59,183 bases of DNA. Origin: Hemicentrotus pulcherrimus (lineage: Eukaryota > Echinodermata > Echinoidea > Camarodonta > Strongylocentrotidae). Both the position numbers and the translations under genes were made by a program. Positions 24,796 through 38,926 of the stretch are shown one piece after another; position 1 is the stretch's first letter, and every line of letters starts with the position of its first letter. The notes under the pieces were generated by a model. It saw only the letters and a program-made list of their open reading frames with translations. It had not been told where the DNA came from and did no database searches. Location of the stretch: contig BEXV01000562.1 of the NCBI GenBank assembly GCA_003118195.1, positions 49,633-108,815 of the forward strand, given 5' to 3'.

Positions 24796-26070
24796 TTTAC
24801 GGTAAGCAGTGCCTCAGTTGTGCCAGTCCCTTACAATTAATGTCCTCTTCTGTTAAGCTGCCATCCCCTTCTCCCCCCTCTCTCTCTCTGTCTCTATTCG
24901 CGGTGAGTTTAGTATCTTGATTGCAATAATTGCGGGATGAAATACGCAAACTTTTAAATCCTTCTTCCCAGAGACAATAATCCTCTCTAGCGCGAGGTTA
25001 CCTTTCCTTTCTGTGTGCAGGTGCATGATGTCTTTATAATGCCGAGTTGAGAAATTAAGAACTTAGGAAATTGGGACAAGTACGCCAACCATTTTATAAT
25101 CCCGCTTTAAATTTTAAAGTCGTTCTTTAGTCGCAGCAATTTCTGTTGTTTCCATGACGAAAAGCAATCGAATAAGGTTGGAGCATTAATACAAAAAAAT
25201 AAAAAGATGAAGAAATAGGAGAGTTGATATTAACGCGAAAGGAAAGTTGAATAATCACAGGACTATTGGGGAGAGAGAGAGAAAAAAGAAAAAGAGGGGA
25301 GATATAAAGTATACAGAAGAGAAAGTGATCGAATAAGTACAGGAGAAACAGAGTGAGGGTGGGCTAGAGAGTGGAGTGTAGATCAGAATAAATAGTAAGA
25401 GGCCCTGTGGATCAGGCCCTGCCCCATATAATATTCCATAATTCAAGTACGGTAAAAGAAAGGTTTTCTACATAATATGGAGGAATTTAGAGGTAATTGA
25501 TTGACCTTTCCAATGTGAACTTTCCAATTCAAATTCTTATCATTGTTTTGAAGTAATTCACCTTTCTGACCGAAACTCATGAATTTACTTTTTTGAATAT
25601 TTGGAGAGAATTTCTTTGCTTGGTGCCATTTTATTAAGTTAACAAGATTGTTGTTAATATATATTGAGTTTGTTCGTTTATCTGTTACTAAATATGAAGT
25701 TTCTATCGTCTGCTTATAAAAGAGTATCACTCTGTTTTTAGGATTTATTGATATCATTCACCTAAACGAGGAAAAACAATGGGCCGAGGGTTGACCCTTA
25801 TGAATTCCACATTGGACGAGTTTTTACTTGATGTGGTCTGAATGGAATAAATAAAAGTCACCCATTATAGTTATAACAAGGCTTGTTTTCTATATTTAAT
25901 CGAGAAAGACATTCTTAAACGCATCTGAGCTACAATCAGGAGCTTTGTACTAGATACTTAAAACACAGTATTTTAGATGTACTACATAATATCTCGAAAA
26001 CAAAAATGTATCAAATTTTGTCTTTAGTGAAATTAAAGTCCTCACGCATTCTGTAAACTAGTATGGTTAA

Positions 26071-26783
26071 AGGCCCGTTCACACCGCCCGAACTTTGTTG
26101 GAGCGTTCCTTGAACGGTAGGGAGAGGGGGTCGAACTTCGACAACGCTCGTCACCGCGCACAAAATGGGACACAAATTGAAAACACGGGCGTTGCCTTAG
26201 CGGTGCCCCGCTGAAGCCGGCGTTGCTTTAGCGTTGGTTTAACGGCAGCGAGCGGGAGCGAGCGTTGGTCCCGCTCCGACACCTCCATACCAACGCCAAA
26301 CCAAAGTTCATCACCGCAATGGATCTCTGCTTCAACGCCCGACACCGTTCCAGCAATCCCGTGTCCGCTCGTAAAACGCTTACAACTGCTCCATCAGGGT
26401 TTGTGCAACGTTTGATCACCGCCCGGGCAAAGTTGGCGAAGCAGCGGTGGTCCAGTGTTCAAGATTTTTGAGTTGGCCTAGCGGACCAAAGCGTCCAAGA
26501 AGTTGCGTCTAGCGGTGCCAAACTTTGACTGAACGTTGTTGGAGCGGTGGTGAACTTTGCCGGAGCGGAAAATTGCCCGCTCCTCACCGCTCGCAATATT
26601 TTGTGCAGCTCAAAACTTCGGAGCGGTAGGAGGGACCATCAGCGGTGGCCGAGCGTATACGGCGTTGCCTTAACGGGGGCCAACTTCTGTTAAACGGTGG
26701 TTAACGGTTACGAGTCGTGATGATTTTTTTTCTTCACCGCTCCAGGAACGCTCCAGCAAAGTTCTGGCGGTATGACCGGGCCT
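26071..26783. mobile_element. Harbinger-like MITE (copy)
   Basis: It is the same insertion as 15632-16344. Here the right flank reads TCA instead of TAA, a later substitution in this version of the locus. Several internal substitutions separate it from the second-piece copy, while it is nearly the same as 36511-37223. Confidence 0.7.
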
Positions 26784-27669
26784 TCAACTAAAGACAAGCA
26801 CCACAGCCTTTGTGTTCTAGGTTTCTGAATTAAAGAGTAAGGTGGAACGTTGTATGACGTTGGCACGTAATTTAAAACAAGCTCGCTGTTGAAGCCACAT
26901 CTAAAAACTATACAATAAACTTTGAATTTGTATGAATTCATTCAACGAGGGAACTTCTTGACTATGCTCGGGGCATTCATATGAAATAAAGATAAGGTAA
27001 AGGTATTGTTATTGAAGGATTCAATTTACTTCTATTTATATATTTAAAAACAAATCGTTTGAGTCAGATTCATCAAGTAAAGAAGGTGAAGAGAAAATAT
27101 CCAAGTCATTAGAATTTGGAGTGGTCGACAGTTGCAATTTGCTATTCTAATTGATCTTCAATATTATTAAAAGGCAAGATAGGCATGGTTACCTTTTATA
27201 GGTATGAAGTCCTTCATCATTCAGACAATCACTGTGTACAATTATAGTCTGACATAATATTGCTGTTTACAGTATATGTAAAGACACTTTATTTGAGTGA
27301 TATACAAAATAAAACAAATTATGTAAAAACCCAATTGAGAAGAAAATGATTACATCGTGAAGCTTTCCTTCCATTCTACCCGTTAATACCATCTTACTCA
27401 TACGTTTCCTGACACAGATAACTGAGAGCACTTATTTGTTATTAGTCTAGTCTATTTCTACCAAGTTAGGGCGAATGTAATCATAAATAGGGGTCGAATA
27501 ATACATTTGGTTTCTTTCAATCTAAAACCATTTTCATGTTTTATCGATAAGGTTGAGTTGGGCCATGCAATTGCATCGTGGAATAAACATCTCTGGAAGT
27601 AATTGGAAAAGGTTGCATATGTAACACATAAATATTGGCGTATTCTGTAAGGGTTAGGAATCTTTAAAA

Positions 27670-27760
27670 TGTTCAGTGTTGGAGCGCCTTGAGAACCTTG
27701 CAAGGTTGATTCGTGCGCTATATAAGAATCCAATATTATTGTTATTTTATTATATTAAAA
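27670..27760 (+). mobile_element. CR1/L2-type LINE 3' tail
   Basis: GCGCCTTGAGAACCTTGCAA is followed by GTGCGCTATATAAGAATCCA and an ATTATTGTTATT-type end. This is the usual layout of CR1/L2 3' ends, which finish in short AT-rich repeats. The fourth-piece equivalent is at about 38110-38200. Confidence 0.6.
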
Positions 27761-27982
27761 ACTTATAATGAAAATACGTAGTCTTTCTGAAAGTCACACA
27801 AGCAGTGTAATGATAATAGTAAACATGTTACTTATAAAGCGCTTATCACTGAAGTCTCTAAGTGCTATTACAAACAAAATAGACTGATAAACAATTACAT
27901 ATTCAAGAAAACAAAACAAAAAATTGCAAAAAAACCTACAAATTACATTACGTAAAATACACATCATTGAGTACAGAGTAAG

Positions 27983-28495
27983 TTAATCATCAAAAGCAAT
28001 TTTGAATACATTTGTTTTAAGACAAGATTTGATTTGTTTAACAGTTTGACAGTTTTTGACATTTAAAGGTAGTCTGTTCCAAAGTTCAGCAGAAGCTAAT
28101 TTGCAAAAAGAGCGATGACCATAAGAAAGAGTTGACACCGATGTAGACACAAGGTTGAATTGTGCAGATGACCGTAGATTGCGTGAGGGTTTGTATTCCT
28201 AAATTAGTTCTTGCAGATAAATGGGTGCCAATTCTTGAATGCAGTTCTAAGCTCAAACCAATATTTTGTACATAATGCGGTACGTCACCGGCAACCAATG
28301 TAATTTGCGAAGTACTGAAGTGATGTGTTCACAAGAACGTGTACGTGTTACAAGCCTGGTAGGAGTGGTAGCAGAGTTTTGGATTCTCTGGAGTTTTTCA
28401 ATGTGCGAGTACGGAAGTCCATAAGGAAGGCTAGTATAGGGACTTTTAGATTTGCGTGGACTGATATACGTGTGACGTCCATTCAAGGCAGTGCA
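27983..28495 (-). pseudogene. CR1/L2-type LINE, C-terminal reverse transcriptase relic
   Basis: Read right to left the frame gives SLPYGLPYSHIEKLQRIQNS, then RLVTRTRSCEHITSVLRKLH, WLPVTYRIMYKIL and, in a shifted frame, AELWNRLPLNVKN and KTNVFKIAFDD with a stop at 27983-27985. These are the typical last motifs of CR1/L2 ORF2 proteins. The 5' part of the element is absent. A second relic 3' end on the same strand (AAGCGCTTTATAAGTAAC) is visible near 27815-27850. There is a 9-base insertion here compared with the equivalent at 38423-38926. Confidence 0.75.
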
Positions 28496-28499
28496 TTAA

Positions 28500-31150
28500 A
28501 AGGACGTCGATCGTAGGAATCCCCATTGCCTTCATGCGAATCGAAAAGTCCCTATTGCATTGATCAAGACGGCATGTAATAAATGCGTGTACAAGCGTTT
28601 CGGTAGATATCAACAAAATTGTTAATGCAAAATGTCTTGTACAAGGCGTATGAAGCTGAGCGACAAATATTTGTTTATATAATCATCCGTCCTAAGATGT
28701 ATATATGTGACTAAATAGAACTTTGGATGAAAGTTGTGTCACTCTATTCAGCCTTGACCTTGTCATATTTTGATTACAAGGCCATCATTTTCAGCGGACA
28801 TTTTTCTATATGCTCTTCCGTACTTACACTAAAAGAGCTAACAAATCTCCCAATTCATTTTTCAGTCATATTGTGCTTTTTACTTAAAAGCTGCTCCGGA
28901 TACAGCGAGAGCCTTACAGAGCTGTATGTAGCCAGGCTCTGCCCGAGGTTTTAAGAATAGAGGTCAAGTGTCAAATTCGAGTCTTTTTCTGCAATCTAGG
29001 GTGGAGTAGGACGAGAATTCGGGGAAATTCGCGTCTTGATCCGTACTCATAATTACCTGATCCTTGAAAGCATTTATCTAAAAACTGTATTCTGCTCTAT
29101 TTGATGACGACATCGCAGAGGTACAATAGGTGAGTTAAAGTGCAAGTATATGAAGATGAAAATGGACCTCGGAAAGCATGTAAAACTGCCGGTACGATGT
29201 TCCATCCTGAGAAGTTTGCCAATAGAAAAGGTAAATTAACATTTTCCAACTAGTGAAACAAAAAAAAAAAAATAAAAAAAAAGAGAAGGTCGGTGTTCTC
29301 ACGGCGCCCCTGTTGGTATGGTGATAACAGTAATTAAACATGTGCATGACAACTTGCTTTATATCGATCTTCAACAGTCCTGGTATGCGTACTTTGGAAC
29401 CATGCCTTAGATAATAATTACTCGGGAAATACAACTCTAATTACATTCATGTTGTCTTGAATGAAGGCTGTAATCTGATTAAACGGATTGAATAATACAC
29501 ACGTAGACAAGGACTGAAAGAAAATGACGTAAATGCAATTCAGTACAACCATGATCATAGAGCCAAAGAAGTATAATTGTTTAGATGAATGCGGATCTAA
29601 TTCCCTAATTGCAACAGTAGGCCAGACGTCGAGCCGTGAAAATTTGGATGATTCAATGAGAATGAAGAAGGAAGAGAAAGAGAGAGAGGTAGAGAAAGAA
29701 TTTGTGGATAATTATGATATCACGTGTGACGTTTAGTCATGAAAAAGGTCGATGGATGTTTGCACGAGATTTCATGATGCAACAGTGGTAGTGATGAGGG
29801 TGAGTGCCCTCTTCGTTTAATGGCATGCACAGTAAGAGAGAGTGCGGTAAGGGAGAGAGAGAGAGAGAGAGAGAGAGATGATGATGAGATGAACTAAACC
29901 ATTATCATGATTACCTCAATACTACTTTTTTTGCCGCAGGTCAAAATAATGCAAAAGCTCCCTCTTCAGATGGGTACCCCTCCCCATGGCCGTTACGCCA
30001 ATGCTTGTCTGTGCTCAATGATATAATGAACAGCACCAATGAACAGCATCAATGCGACGTATTTGCAGTCATTTGCTTTCCAACTCCGGATTACGAAACG
30101 TTACTGGATATTCATTACTGAGCACAACAAAACAAAACTGTATCACCCAACGTTTTAGTCTAAACAGATTATTACTCGCAACCACGCGTGTTATTATTAT
30201 TATTATTATTATTATTAAAATTGAGGACTTTATGAAACAACAAAACATGAACCAAGCCCCAACGTAGTTAGAAACAATTTCTCCAATGTAATTAGTTTGA
30301 ATAGAGAATATAGGCGACCGTTTAGCTTTCATTTTAACCTTGTTTAGAACGCTTATAAGACTAATGAGAGGGAGGCCTACACATAAGTATAAACACAAGT
30401 ATACTATTCTTAGAGCTTGAAATCACTTGTAGGATTTCTTTGATGAGCAAACAAGATGCGTCACTTCCGTTCAATACGCCCATTACCCGTTATATCAGCA
30501 GTCGATGAATTGAGCGCCCGTTGTCCTCATCCAGAGCATCTCGGGCGTCGAATTCATCGAGTATTATAACGTGGATATCACTGGAGCTCATACTCTGATT
30601 TTATATTTCACAATCGTCGCTGTTCTTCGATCGTAGAACTCTCTGAAATGCCGTAGGAATACATTTTTGACACCAACTTGTTGATTTGAAAACTGAGCAT
30701 CACTTTATCTTTGCTGTAAGTATGAATTCGATTTTCGTTTTAATTTCTGTTGAAGTATTTCGAAATACGAAAGAAATTTTTCGTTTGTTCAATTAACATA
30801 GAATGTATAGCGGTATCCGCAATTACCCCTGCTAGTGAAAACATATTTTCCTTTTTAAAATTAAAAACTTACTTTGTGAAACTTATCCCGTGAAGCCTAA
30901 CATTCTTTAAATTTTCAAATTAATTTTCCTGAAAAAGTGTTATAAATTTGTTTCGTCTCCTTTTTTTTACAAAACCGAAAAAAATGAACGTTAGAATCCT
31001 TTAGTTTTTGTTAAAGTTTTTGTTTTTTTTCACATATCAAGACCCTCCCCCGAATGTCATTCTCGTGGTTTTGATGGTTTTACTCCAATAGTCGTTAAAT
31101 ATTCTTTATATTGTCGAACAGTTCATACATAACTGCTTTCTTTACCAAAA
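28500..31150. other. No gene seen
   Basis: AT-rich sequence with a poly-A tract near 29261-29283, a (GA)n tract near 29850-29879 and an (ATT)n tract near 30188-30218. A 67-residue frame at 29533-29736 is shared with 39965-40168, but only because the two stretches are versions of one locus, so that is not evidence of selection. Confidence 0.6.
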
Positions 31151-31204
31151 CAAAGTAATTCCAGTATATCAAAAAGGTGATCTGTATGATTTTACGAATT
31201 ATCG

Positions 31205-31205
31205 N
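31205..31205. other. Assembly join (single N)
   Basis: The left side ends in a LINE relic that continues uninterrupted at 41645. The right side begins within the RTE endonuclease gene at the equivalent of 20764. Confidence 0.9.
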
Positions 31206-32262
31206 TCACCATGACAAAGTCTATCTTGTTTTTGGTTCTCCCGTCCGGCGACTCCCATGTCCATTCACGACTTGCCTTCTTCTGTTTGAACATGGTATTT
31301 GCAATAGCTAGATTGTTGGCCATGCAAAAGTTCAAAAGATTTTCTCCTCTGTTGTTCATTTCTCCGTACCCATGATGTCCTATGACGTTCTTCCAGGTGT
31401 CCCAGTCTCTCCCTACTTTTGCGTTTAAATCGCCTTGCACTATCAGTGTGTCCTTGTTAGGAGTGTCATCTATTGTTTGTTGAAGCTGGTCATAAAATGT
31501 GTCTATCGTTTCCTCTCTGTCTGCCATATTCGGTGCATACACCTGGATTATGGTTAACGCTCCAGCCTGTGTTTGGAATCTGGCCGAGATCAGTCTAGGT
31601 GATATGGTGTTATATCCCAGGAGTGCTTTTTGTGCTTGTTTGTTGAGGATCAGAGCGACGCCTCTCCTATGTACATCTTCCTCGCTAGCACACAGTACTT
31701 TGTATCCTCCCTCTGTGAAATCTCCTAATTCTTTCCAGTAAGTCTCTGAGACTCCAATAACTTCCCACTTGAATTTTTCCAATTGGTTCAGTAGAATGTC
31801 TAGTTTTCCATCTTGATTTAGAATACGCACATTCCATGTGCCAATACCTATCAGTTTTTTTAAAATAAAAAAAGAAATATTTTTTCTTTTGGGTTATCAA
31901 CATGATCTCTTCCAACTAGGTTTGGAGATGATGCATCATCGTGCACTGCGGTTTGCAGGCCCGTCGGTCGAAATGGCTGGTTAGTGTTATCAGGGGCTTT
32001 AACCCTGGTGCTATTTAGGCTTTTCATCATTCATGCAGTTTCGCTCATATAGTTACAATAGGCGGATGAGACACTCCTCTCCTAGCCACCCTGGTCTGTC
32101 CGCCACCAACTGAACAAATCAGATGGTTCACAACCCCTACCAGCTTGAAGGTAGACCAGGACGTTTACCTTGATCCTCACAAGTTGGTACTTCCCTCACA
32201 CTGCAAGCGTAGTGCTACCGGGAAGGCTCTCCCCCTTGCGTTCCATAATAAAATGGGAGGGT
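31206..32262 (-). mobile_element. RTE-like LINE, 5' portion, truncated by the contig start
   Basis: It carries the endonuclease frame from about 31860 (IGTWNVRILNQDGK) down to the contig edge after KNKIDFVMV, plus the leader to about 32262. The catalytic GDLNAKVGRDW segment is intact. The end of the domain and the reverse transcriptase are absent because the contig begins here. Confidence 0.8.
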
Positions 32263-33658
32263 CAAGATTTTTATTAATTGTGTTTATTTCTCGTTTGTTC
32301 ATATTTTAATTGAAACGACTTTGTAAAACAAAAAGCTTTGTAAACTTTATTTGCTGTTATTATGGAAATCGATGATATTTTAGTTTAAAAAATAAGTGAA
32401 ACATCATGTAGCAGTATAGATACAAGGAAGCACGTTATAATGCCACTGTCGGCTAACATTAATCAAGCCTACCGACAAGAAATAGATTTAATTAACCTCG
32501 AAAGCGCCTTGAGCATTTAATTAAAATGGATAATACCGCTATATAAACCTCATGTATTATATTATTGTTAGCATTATTGTTAACCTCTTTCTATCATACA
32601 GTAGTATAAAACTATTTCTATTGTCTTTGAGGGATAGTTAAGTTGCAGAGGGTGCTACACAAAATATATATTTTTTTGTGAGATAATGAAAAAAATCAGT
32701 GGCAAAAGAAAGAACATCCAATTAAAATGCAAAATCATCTTTGTTTGATCAAAATCGGTTCAGAGAAGGCTGAAATCTTCTTAAATATAACAATTTCTAA
32801 TATTTGTGTACCACCACAAATATTCGATAATTTGAACCAGCCGTTAAAAAGACGAAATAGCGCCACTTACGTTGTATTTCAACCAATGCCGATGTACGGA
32901 GAAACGGATTGTAAAATTCAGAGTCAAATAAAATATGAGAGGTTTATAAACATACCCTTCGGCATTCATTATTAAAGTGTAAGCCTTATTTCTGCCCATA
33001 CTTGAGATTGAGTGTTTAATTTCTAAATTGATTTTTGTATCAGGAATAATCCTGGCCTTAAGTAGATACGGTGAATATAATGAGGTATTAGATAGGAGAT
33101 TATTCCGCAACAGGAAATGGCTTTTTTTTGCAAAGGGGGGGGGGGAGATATTTTTGGCCGCCTATGACTGAGGCATAAGGATGAACAGCTGAGATCAGGC
33201 GTGTTTCTTGTGGTATAGAAGAGCCTACTCTCAAATACCTCCAGACACACCATCGAGAAGAGGTATAACGATTACATTACCACAATTGCCAATAATCAGT
33301 CGGTTTGGAGATGTTACTGTGGTATGAATTTTAAATCTCTTTCCAAAATTTAATAATATTCAAACCTGTAGGAGAAGAGCCTCTTAGTTGTAAATAAGAG
33401 TTTCGGGAAGAAAATGGGAGTTTATGCTTTTAGACATCTTTATAAAAAACAGATACAATACGAATAAGATCTGATAACCTTTTTTTGCACGGTAAAATGC
33501 ATGAAAAAATGATTTAGAATATGCATCTCTAGTCCCTTCGCAAACGGATTATTTGCATTGTAATCGAGAGAGCCTAATTGATCGCAAATATCCTTAATTT
33601 GATATAACAAATATTGCATGCATTCGTTGTTCAATACTATATTCACCTCCCAGTTCTA

Positions 33659-33728
33659 AATTCCCTCGAGTCATTATATTTTAACCTCGGCCTACGGCCT
33701 TGGTAAAATATAACACCACTCGGGAAAT
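33659..33728. repeat. 70-bp near-palindrome (copy)
   Basis: Same structure as at 1719-1788. Confidence 0.7.
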
Positions 33729-34643
33729 TCTGAATTTTATTTCCTAGCACAACTAAAAAGTCGATGGCTCCTTAACATTGTTTACAAAATCAAGTGAAAG
33801 TGAATAAAAAAATGAAAATGAATATGAGACGCCATATTATTTTGAAAGAGGGGAGGGGTCTATGAACGTCTAATTTTCTTTCAAATATGTGTTAGAATAT
33901 ATTTTTATTGTTGAGGGGAGGTGGGGGGGGGGTTGAAGGGGAAAGAACCACAATGATCTCGTATAGGTTTACTGTTTTGGCTAGTACTGAATGTAAATCG
34001 CCTCGATCTGACTAAACCATGATAGACGATTTCGTTTCATTTCATTTATTTTTTTTCACGGAGAAAATTGCTTTAACCAATGGCTGTTCTTCTAGCACCA
34101 CAATATTTTGAAATGTTCAGAATTATCTTTACTAGTTTTCCGTCTTTGCGAATGGAGATTAATGCCAGCCATTTCTGGTTCTGATATAATTATTTCGTGC
34201 AAATTATTGTGTGTGTGTGGGTTTGTGTGTGTGTGTGTGTGTGTGGTGTGGGTGTGCTTGCACTGCTGTGTGTAATGCATCTCAGTGATCTTCAACAATA
34301 TGCAATTCTTTCACGCCAAATTATTGTGTGTGTGTGTGTGTGTGTGGTCCCATAAATACACTGATGTGTGTATCTTCAACAATATTCGATTTATTTTCCT
34401 TTTGATTACTCCAAAACCTTACAGTTCATGCCTCAACTCTTTCGCATCATCAGCGTTTTCATTGCTTCTGGCTGTTTCCTTCGCAGTTTTAGCACATGGT
34501 CATGGCCGTGTAAAAAAAAACTTGTCGTAAAAAAAAAAAAAATTGTCACATTTCTTCAACAAAAACCTGTCAATATCAATGTGGTTAGTAGCTTCAAACA
34601 GTCATTGTTACTTGTATCGAAACATGGAACGGTGTATCTCACT

Positions 34644-35235
34644 GAGCCCGAATGCTTACGAACATTGCGAATTTGAATTTGCCGATCTGACGAATGTTGG
34701 CGAAAATCAGGGTTCGTCTCTGCGACTTTAAGCAACTTTTAGCGATGTTTAGCGACAATTAGCAAAATCTGATTTAATGTTTGCGAAAGTGTTTGCGAAT
34801 TCAGTTGACGAATATTAGCGACTGTAAAGCAAATGTTAAAACAGCTTTTCCGAAGTTAAGCAATTATTGGCCAATCCTTTGCCAGTATTTGTGAATGTTT
34901 GGGACCTTTTGCTAACTCCTGGTACTCAATTGGTCCATTTTATTTTGGAACCATATGGAACCGTGGTCGCTGGCATTGGCGAATCAAAAGGAACTTCAGC
35001 GACACCGTCTTACAACCGTTTTCAAAGGCTTACGACTGTTTTGCAAGCGCATGCAGTTGTTTGCGAAAAAATTAGTTCGCAAAGAAATTTTGAACATGTT
35101 CAAAATTTCTCTGCGACAAGAAAAACTGTTACAGACAATGAAAACTGTTGCAAGCTTTCTTGCAACCTTTTACGAACCTTTTGAAACCTTTTACGAACCC
35201 TGTAAATTCGCTACGTTAGCAAGCATTATAGCCCC
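34644..35235. mobile_element. ~590-bp foldback element (copy)
   Basis: It corresponds to 13765-14356. GT microsatellites lie just before it at about 34210-34347. Confidence 0.65.
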
Positions 35236-36510
35236 TTTACGGTAAGCAGTGCCTCAGTTGTGCCAGTCCCTTACAATTAATGTCCTCTTCTGTTAAGCTG
35301 CCATCCCCTTCTCCCCCCTCTCTCTCTCTGTCTCTATTCGCGGTGAGTTTAGTATCTTGATTGCAATAATTGCGGGATGAAATACGCAAACTTTTAAATC
35401 CTTCTTCCCAGAGACAATAATCCTCTCTAGCGCGAGGTTACCTTTCCTTTCTGTGTGCAGGTGCATGATGTCTTTATAATGCCGAGTTGAGAAATTAAGA
35501 ACTTAGGAAATTGGGACAAGTACGCCAACCATTTTATAATCCCGCTTTAAATTTTAAAGTCGTTCTTTAGTCGCAGCAATTTCTGTTGTTTCCATGACGA
35601 AAAGCAATCGAATAAGGTTGGAGCATTAATACAAAAAAATAAAAAGATGAAGAAATAGGAGAGTTGATATTAACGCGAAAGGAAAGTTGAATAATCACAG
35701 GACTATTGGGGAGAGAGAGAGAAAAAAGAAAAAGAGGGGAGATATAAAGTATACAGAAGAGAAAGTGATCGAATAAGTACAGGAGAAACAGAGTGAGGGT
35801 GGGCTAGAGAGTGGAGTGTAGATCAGAATAAATAGTAAGAGGCCCTGTGGATCAGGCCCTGCCCCATATAATATTCCATAATTCAAGTACGGTAAAAGAA
35901 AGGTTTTCTACATAATATGGAGGAATTTAGAGGTAATTGATTGACCTTTCCAATGTGAACTTTCCAATTCAAATTCTTATCATTGTTTTGAAGTAATTCA
36001 CCTTTCTGACCGAAACTCATGAATTTACTTTTTTGAATATTTGGAGAGAATTTCTTTGCTTGGTGCCATTTTATTAAGTTAACAAGATTGTTGTTAATAT
36101 ATATTGAGTTTGTTCGTTTATCTGTTACTAAATATGAAGTTTCTATCGTCTGCTTATAAAAGAGTATCACTCTGTTTTTAGGATTTATTGATATCATTCA
36201 CCTAAACGAGGAAAAACAATGGGCCGAGGGTTGACCCTTATGAATTCCACATTGGACGAGTTTTTACTTGATGTGGTCTGAATGGAATAAATAAAAGTCA
36301 CCCATTATAGTTATAACAAGGCTTGTTTTCTATATTTAATCGAGAAAGACATTCTTAAACGCATCTGAGCTACAATCAGGAGCTTTGTACTAGATACTTA
36401 AAACACAGTATTTTAGATGTACTACATAATATCTCGAAAACAAAAATGTATCAAATTTTGTCTTTAGTGAAATTAAAGTCCTCACGCATTCTGTAAACTA
36501 GTATGGTTAA

Positions 36511-37223
36511 AGGCCCGTTCACACCGCCCGAACTTTGTTGGAGCGTTCCTTGAACGGTAGGGAGAGGGGGTCGAACTTCGACAACGCTCGTCACCGCGCA
36601 CAAAATGGGACACAAATTGAAAACACGGGCGTTGCCTTAGCGGTGCCCCGCTGAAGCCGGCGTTGCTTTAGCGTTGGTTTAACGGCAGCGAGCGGGAGCG
36701 AGCGTTGGTCCCGCTCCGACACCTCCATACCAACGCCAAACCAAAGTTCATCACCGCAATGGATCTCTGCTTCAACGCCCGACACCGTTCCAGCAATCCC
36801 GTGTCCGCTCGTAAAACGCTTACAACTGCTCCATCAGGGTTTGTGCAACGTTTGATCACCGCCCGGGCAAAGTTGGCGAAGCAGCGGTGGTCCAGTGTTC
36901 AAGATTTTTGAGTTGGCCTAGCGGACCAAAGCGTCCAAGAAGTTGCGTCTAGCGGTGCCAAACTTTGACTGAACGTTGTTGGAGCGGTGGTGAACTTTGC
37001 CGGAGCGGAAAATTGCCCGCTCCTCACCGCTCGCAATATTTTGTGCAGCTCAAAACTTCGGAGCGGTAGGAGGGACCATCAGCGGTGGCCGAGCGTATAC
37101 GGCGTTGCCTTAACGGGGGCCAACTTCTGTTAAACGGTGGTTAACGGTTACGAGTCGTGATGATTTTTTTTCTTCACCGCTCCAGGAACGCTCCAGCAAA
37201 GTTCTGGCGGTATGACCGGGCCT
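36511..37223. mobile_element. Harbinger-like MITE (copy)
   Basis: Equivalent to 26071-26783, with the same right-flank TCA. Confidence 0.7.
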
Positions 37224-38422
37224 TCAACTAAAGACAAGCACCACAGCCTTTGTGTTCTAGGTTTCTGAATTAAAGAGTAAGGTGGAACGTTGTATGACGT
37301 TGGCACGTAATTTAAAACAAGCTCGCTGTTGAAGCCACATCTAAAAACTATACAATAAACTTTGAATTTGTATGAATTCATTCAACGAGGGAACTTCTTG
37401 ACTATGCTCGGGGCATTCATATGAAATAAAGATAAGGTAAAGGTATTGTTATTGAAGGATTCAATTTACTTCTATTTATATATTTAAAAACAAATCGTTT
37501 GAGTCAGATTCATCAAGTAAAGAAGGTGAAGAGAAAATATCCAAGTCATTAGAATTTGGAGTGGTCGACAGTTGCAATTTGCTATTCTAATTGATCTTCA
37601 ATATTATTAAAAGGCAAGATAGGCATGGTTACCTTTTATAGGTATGAAGTCCTTCATCATTCAGACAATCACTGTGTACAATTATAGTCTGACATAATAT
37701 TGCTGTTTACAGTATATGTAAAGACACTTTATTTGAGTGATATACAAAATAAAACAAATTATGTAAAAACCCAATTGAGAAGAAAATGATTACATCGTGA
37801 AGCTTTCCTTCCATTCTACCCGTTAATACCATCTTACTCATACGTTTCCTGACACAGATAACTGAGAGCACTTATTTGTTATTAGTCTAGTCTATTTCTA
37901 CCAAGTTAGGGCGAATGTAATCATAAATAGGGGTCGAATAATACATTTGGTTTCTTTCAATCTAAAACCATTTTCATGTTTTATCGATAAGGTTGAGTTG
38001 GGCCATGCAATTGCATCGTGGAATAAACATCTCTGGAAGTAATTGGAAAAGGTTGCATATGTAACACATAAATATTGGCGTATTCTGTAAGGGTTAGGAA
38101 TCTTTAAAATGTTCAGTGTTGGAGCGCCTTGAGAACCTTGCAAGGTTGATTCGTGCGCTATATAAGAATCCAATATTATTGTTATTTTATTATATTAAAA
38201 ACTTATAATGAAAATACGTAGTCTTTCTGAAAGTCACACAAGCAGTGTAATGATAATAGTAAACATGTTACTTATAAAGCGCTTATCACTGAAGTCTCTA
38301 AGTGCTATTACAAACAAAATAGACTGATAAACAATTACATATTCAAGAAAACAAAACAAAAAATTGCAAAAAAACCTACAAATTACATTACGTAAAATAC
38401 ACATCATTGAGTACAGAGTAAG

Positions 38423-38926
38423 TTAATCATCAAAAGCAATTTTGAATACATTTGTTTTAAGACAAGATTTGATTTGTTTAACAGTTTGACAGTTTTTGAC
38501 ATTTAAAGGTAGTCTGTTCCAAAGTTCAGCAGAAGCTAATTTGCAAAAAGAGCGATGACCATAAGAAAGAGTTGACACCGATGTAGACACTAGGTTGAAT
38601 TGTGCAGATGACCGTAGATTGCGTGAGGGTTTGTATTCCTAAATTAGTTCTTGCAGATAAATGGGTGCCAATTCTTGAATGCAGTTCTAAGCTCAAACCA
38701 ATATTTTGTACATAATGCGGTACGTCACCGGCAACCAATGTAATTTGCGAAGTACTGAAGTGAAGTGTTCACAAGAACGTGTACGTGTTACAAGCCTGGT
38801 TGCAGAGTTTTGGATTCTCTGGAGTTTTTCAATGTGCGAGTTCGGAAGTCCATAAGGAAGGCTAGTATAGGGACTTTTAGATTTGCGTGGACTGATATAC
38901 GTGTGACGTCCATTCAAGGCAGTGCA
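38423..38926 (-). pseudogene. CR1/L2-type LINE relic (copy)
   Basis: Equivalent to 27983-28495. It lacks the 9-base insertion, so it reads QNSATRLVTRTRSCEH, closer to the usual family sequence. Confidence 0.75.

Larger units (their letters stand above)
17283..27719. repeat. Duplicated segment, copy in third piece
   Basis: This copy corresponds to 6843-17281 with very few differences. In 21498-23729 it shares variants with the second piece. In the MITE region (26071-26783) and beyond to 27700 it instead agrees with the fourth piece, for example AACTTCGAC versus AAATTCGAC. It is therefore a mosaic of the two other versions. Confidence 0.9.

Noticed and set aside
29533..29736. 67-residue charged reading frame present twice (also 39965-40168)
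   Set aside because: The two occurrences are versions of the same locus, so their similarity does not show coding selection.
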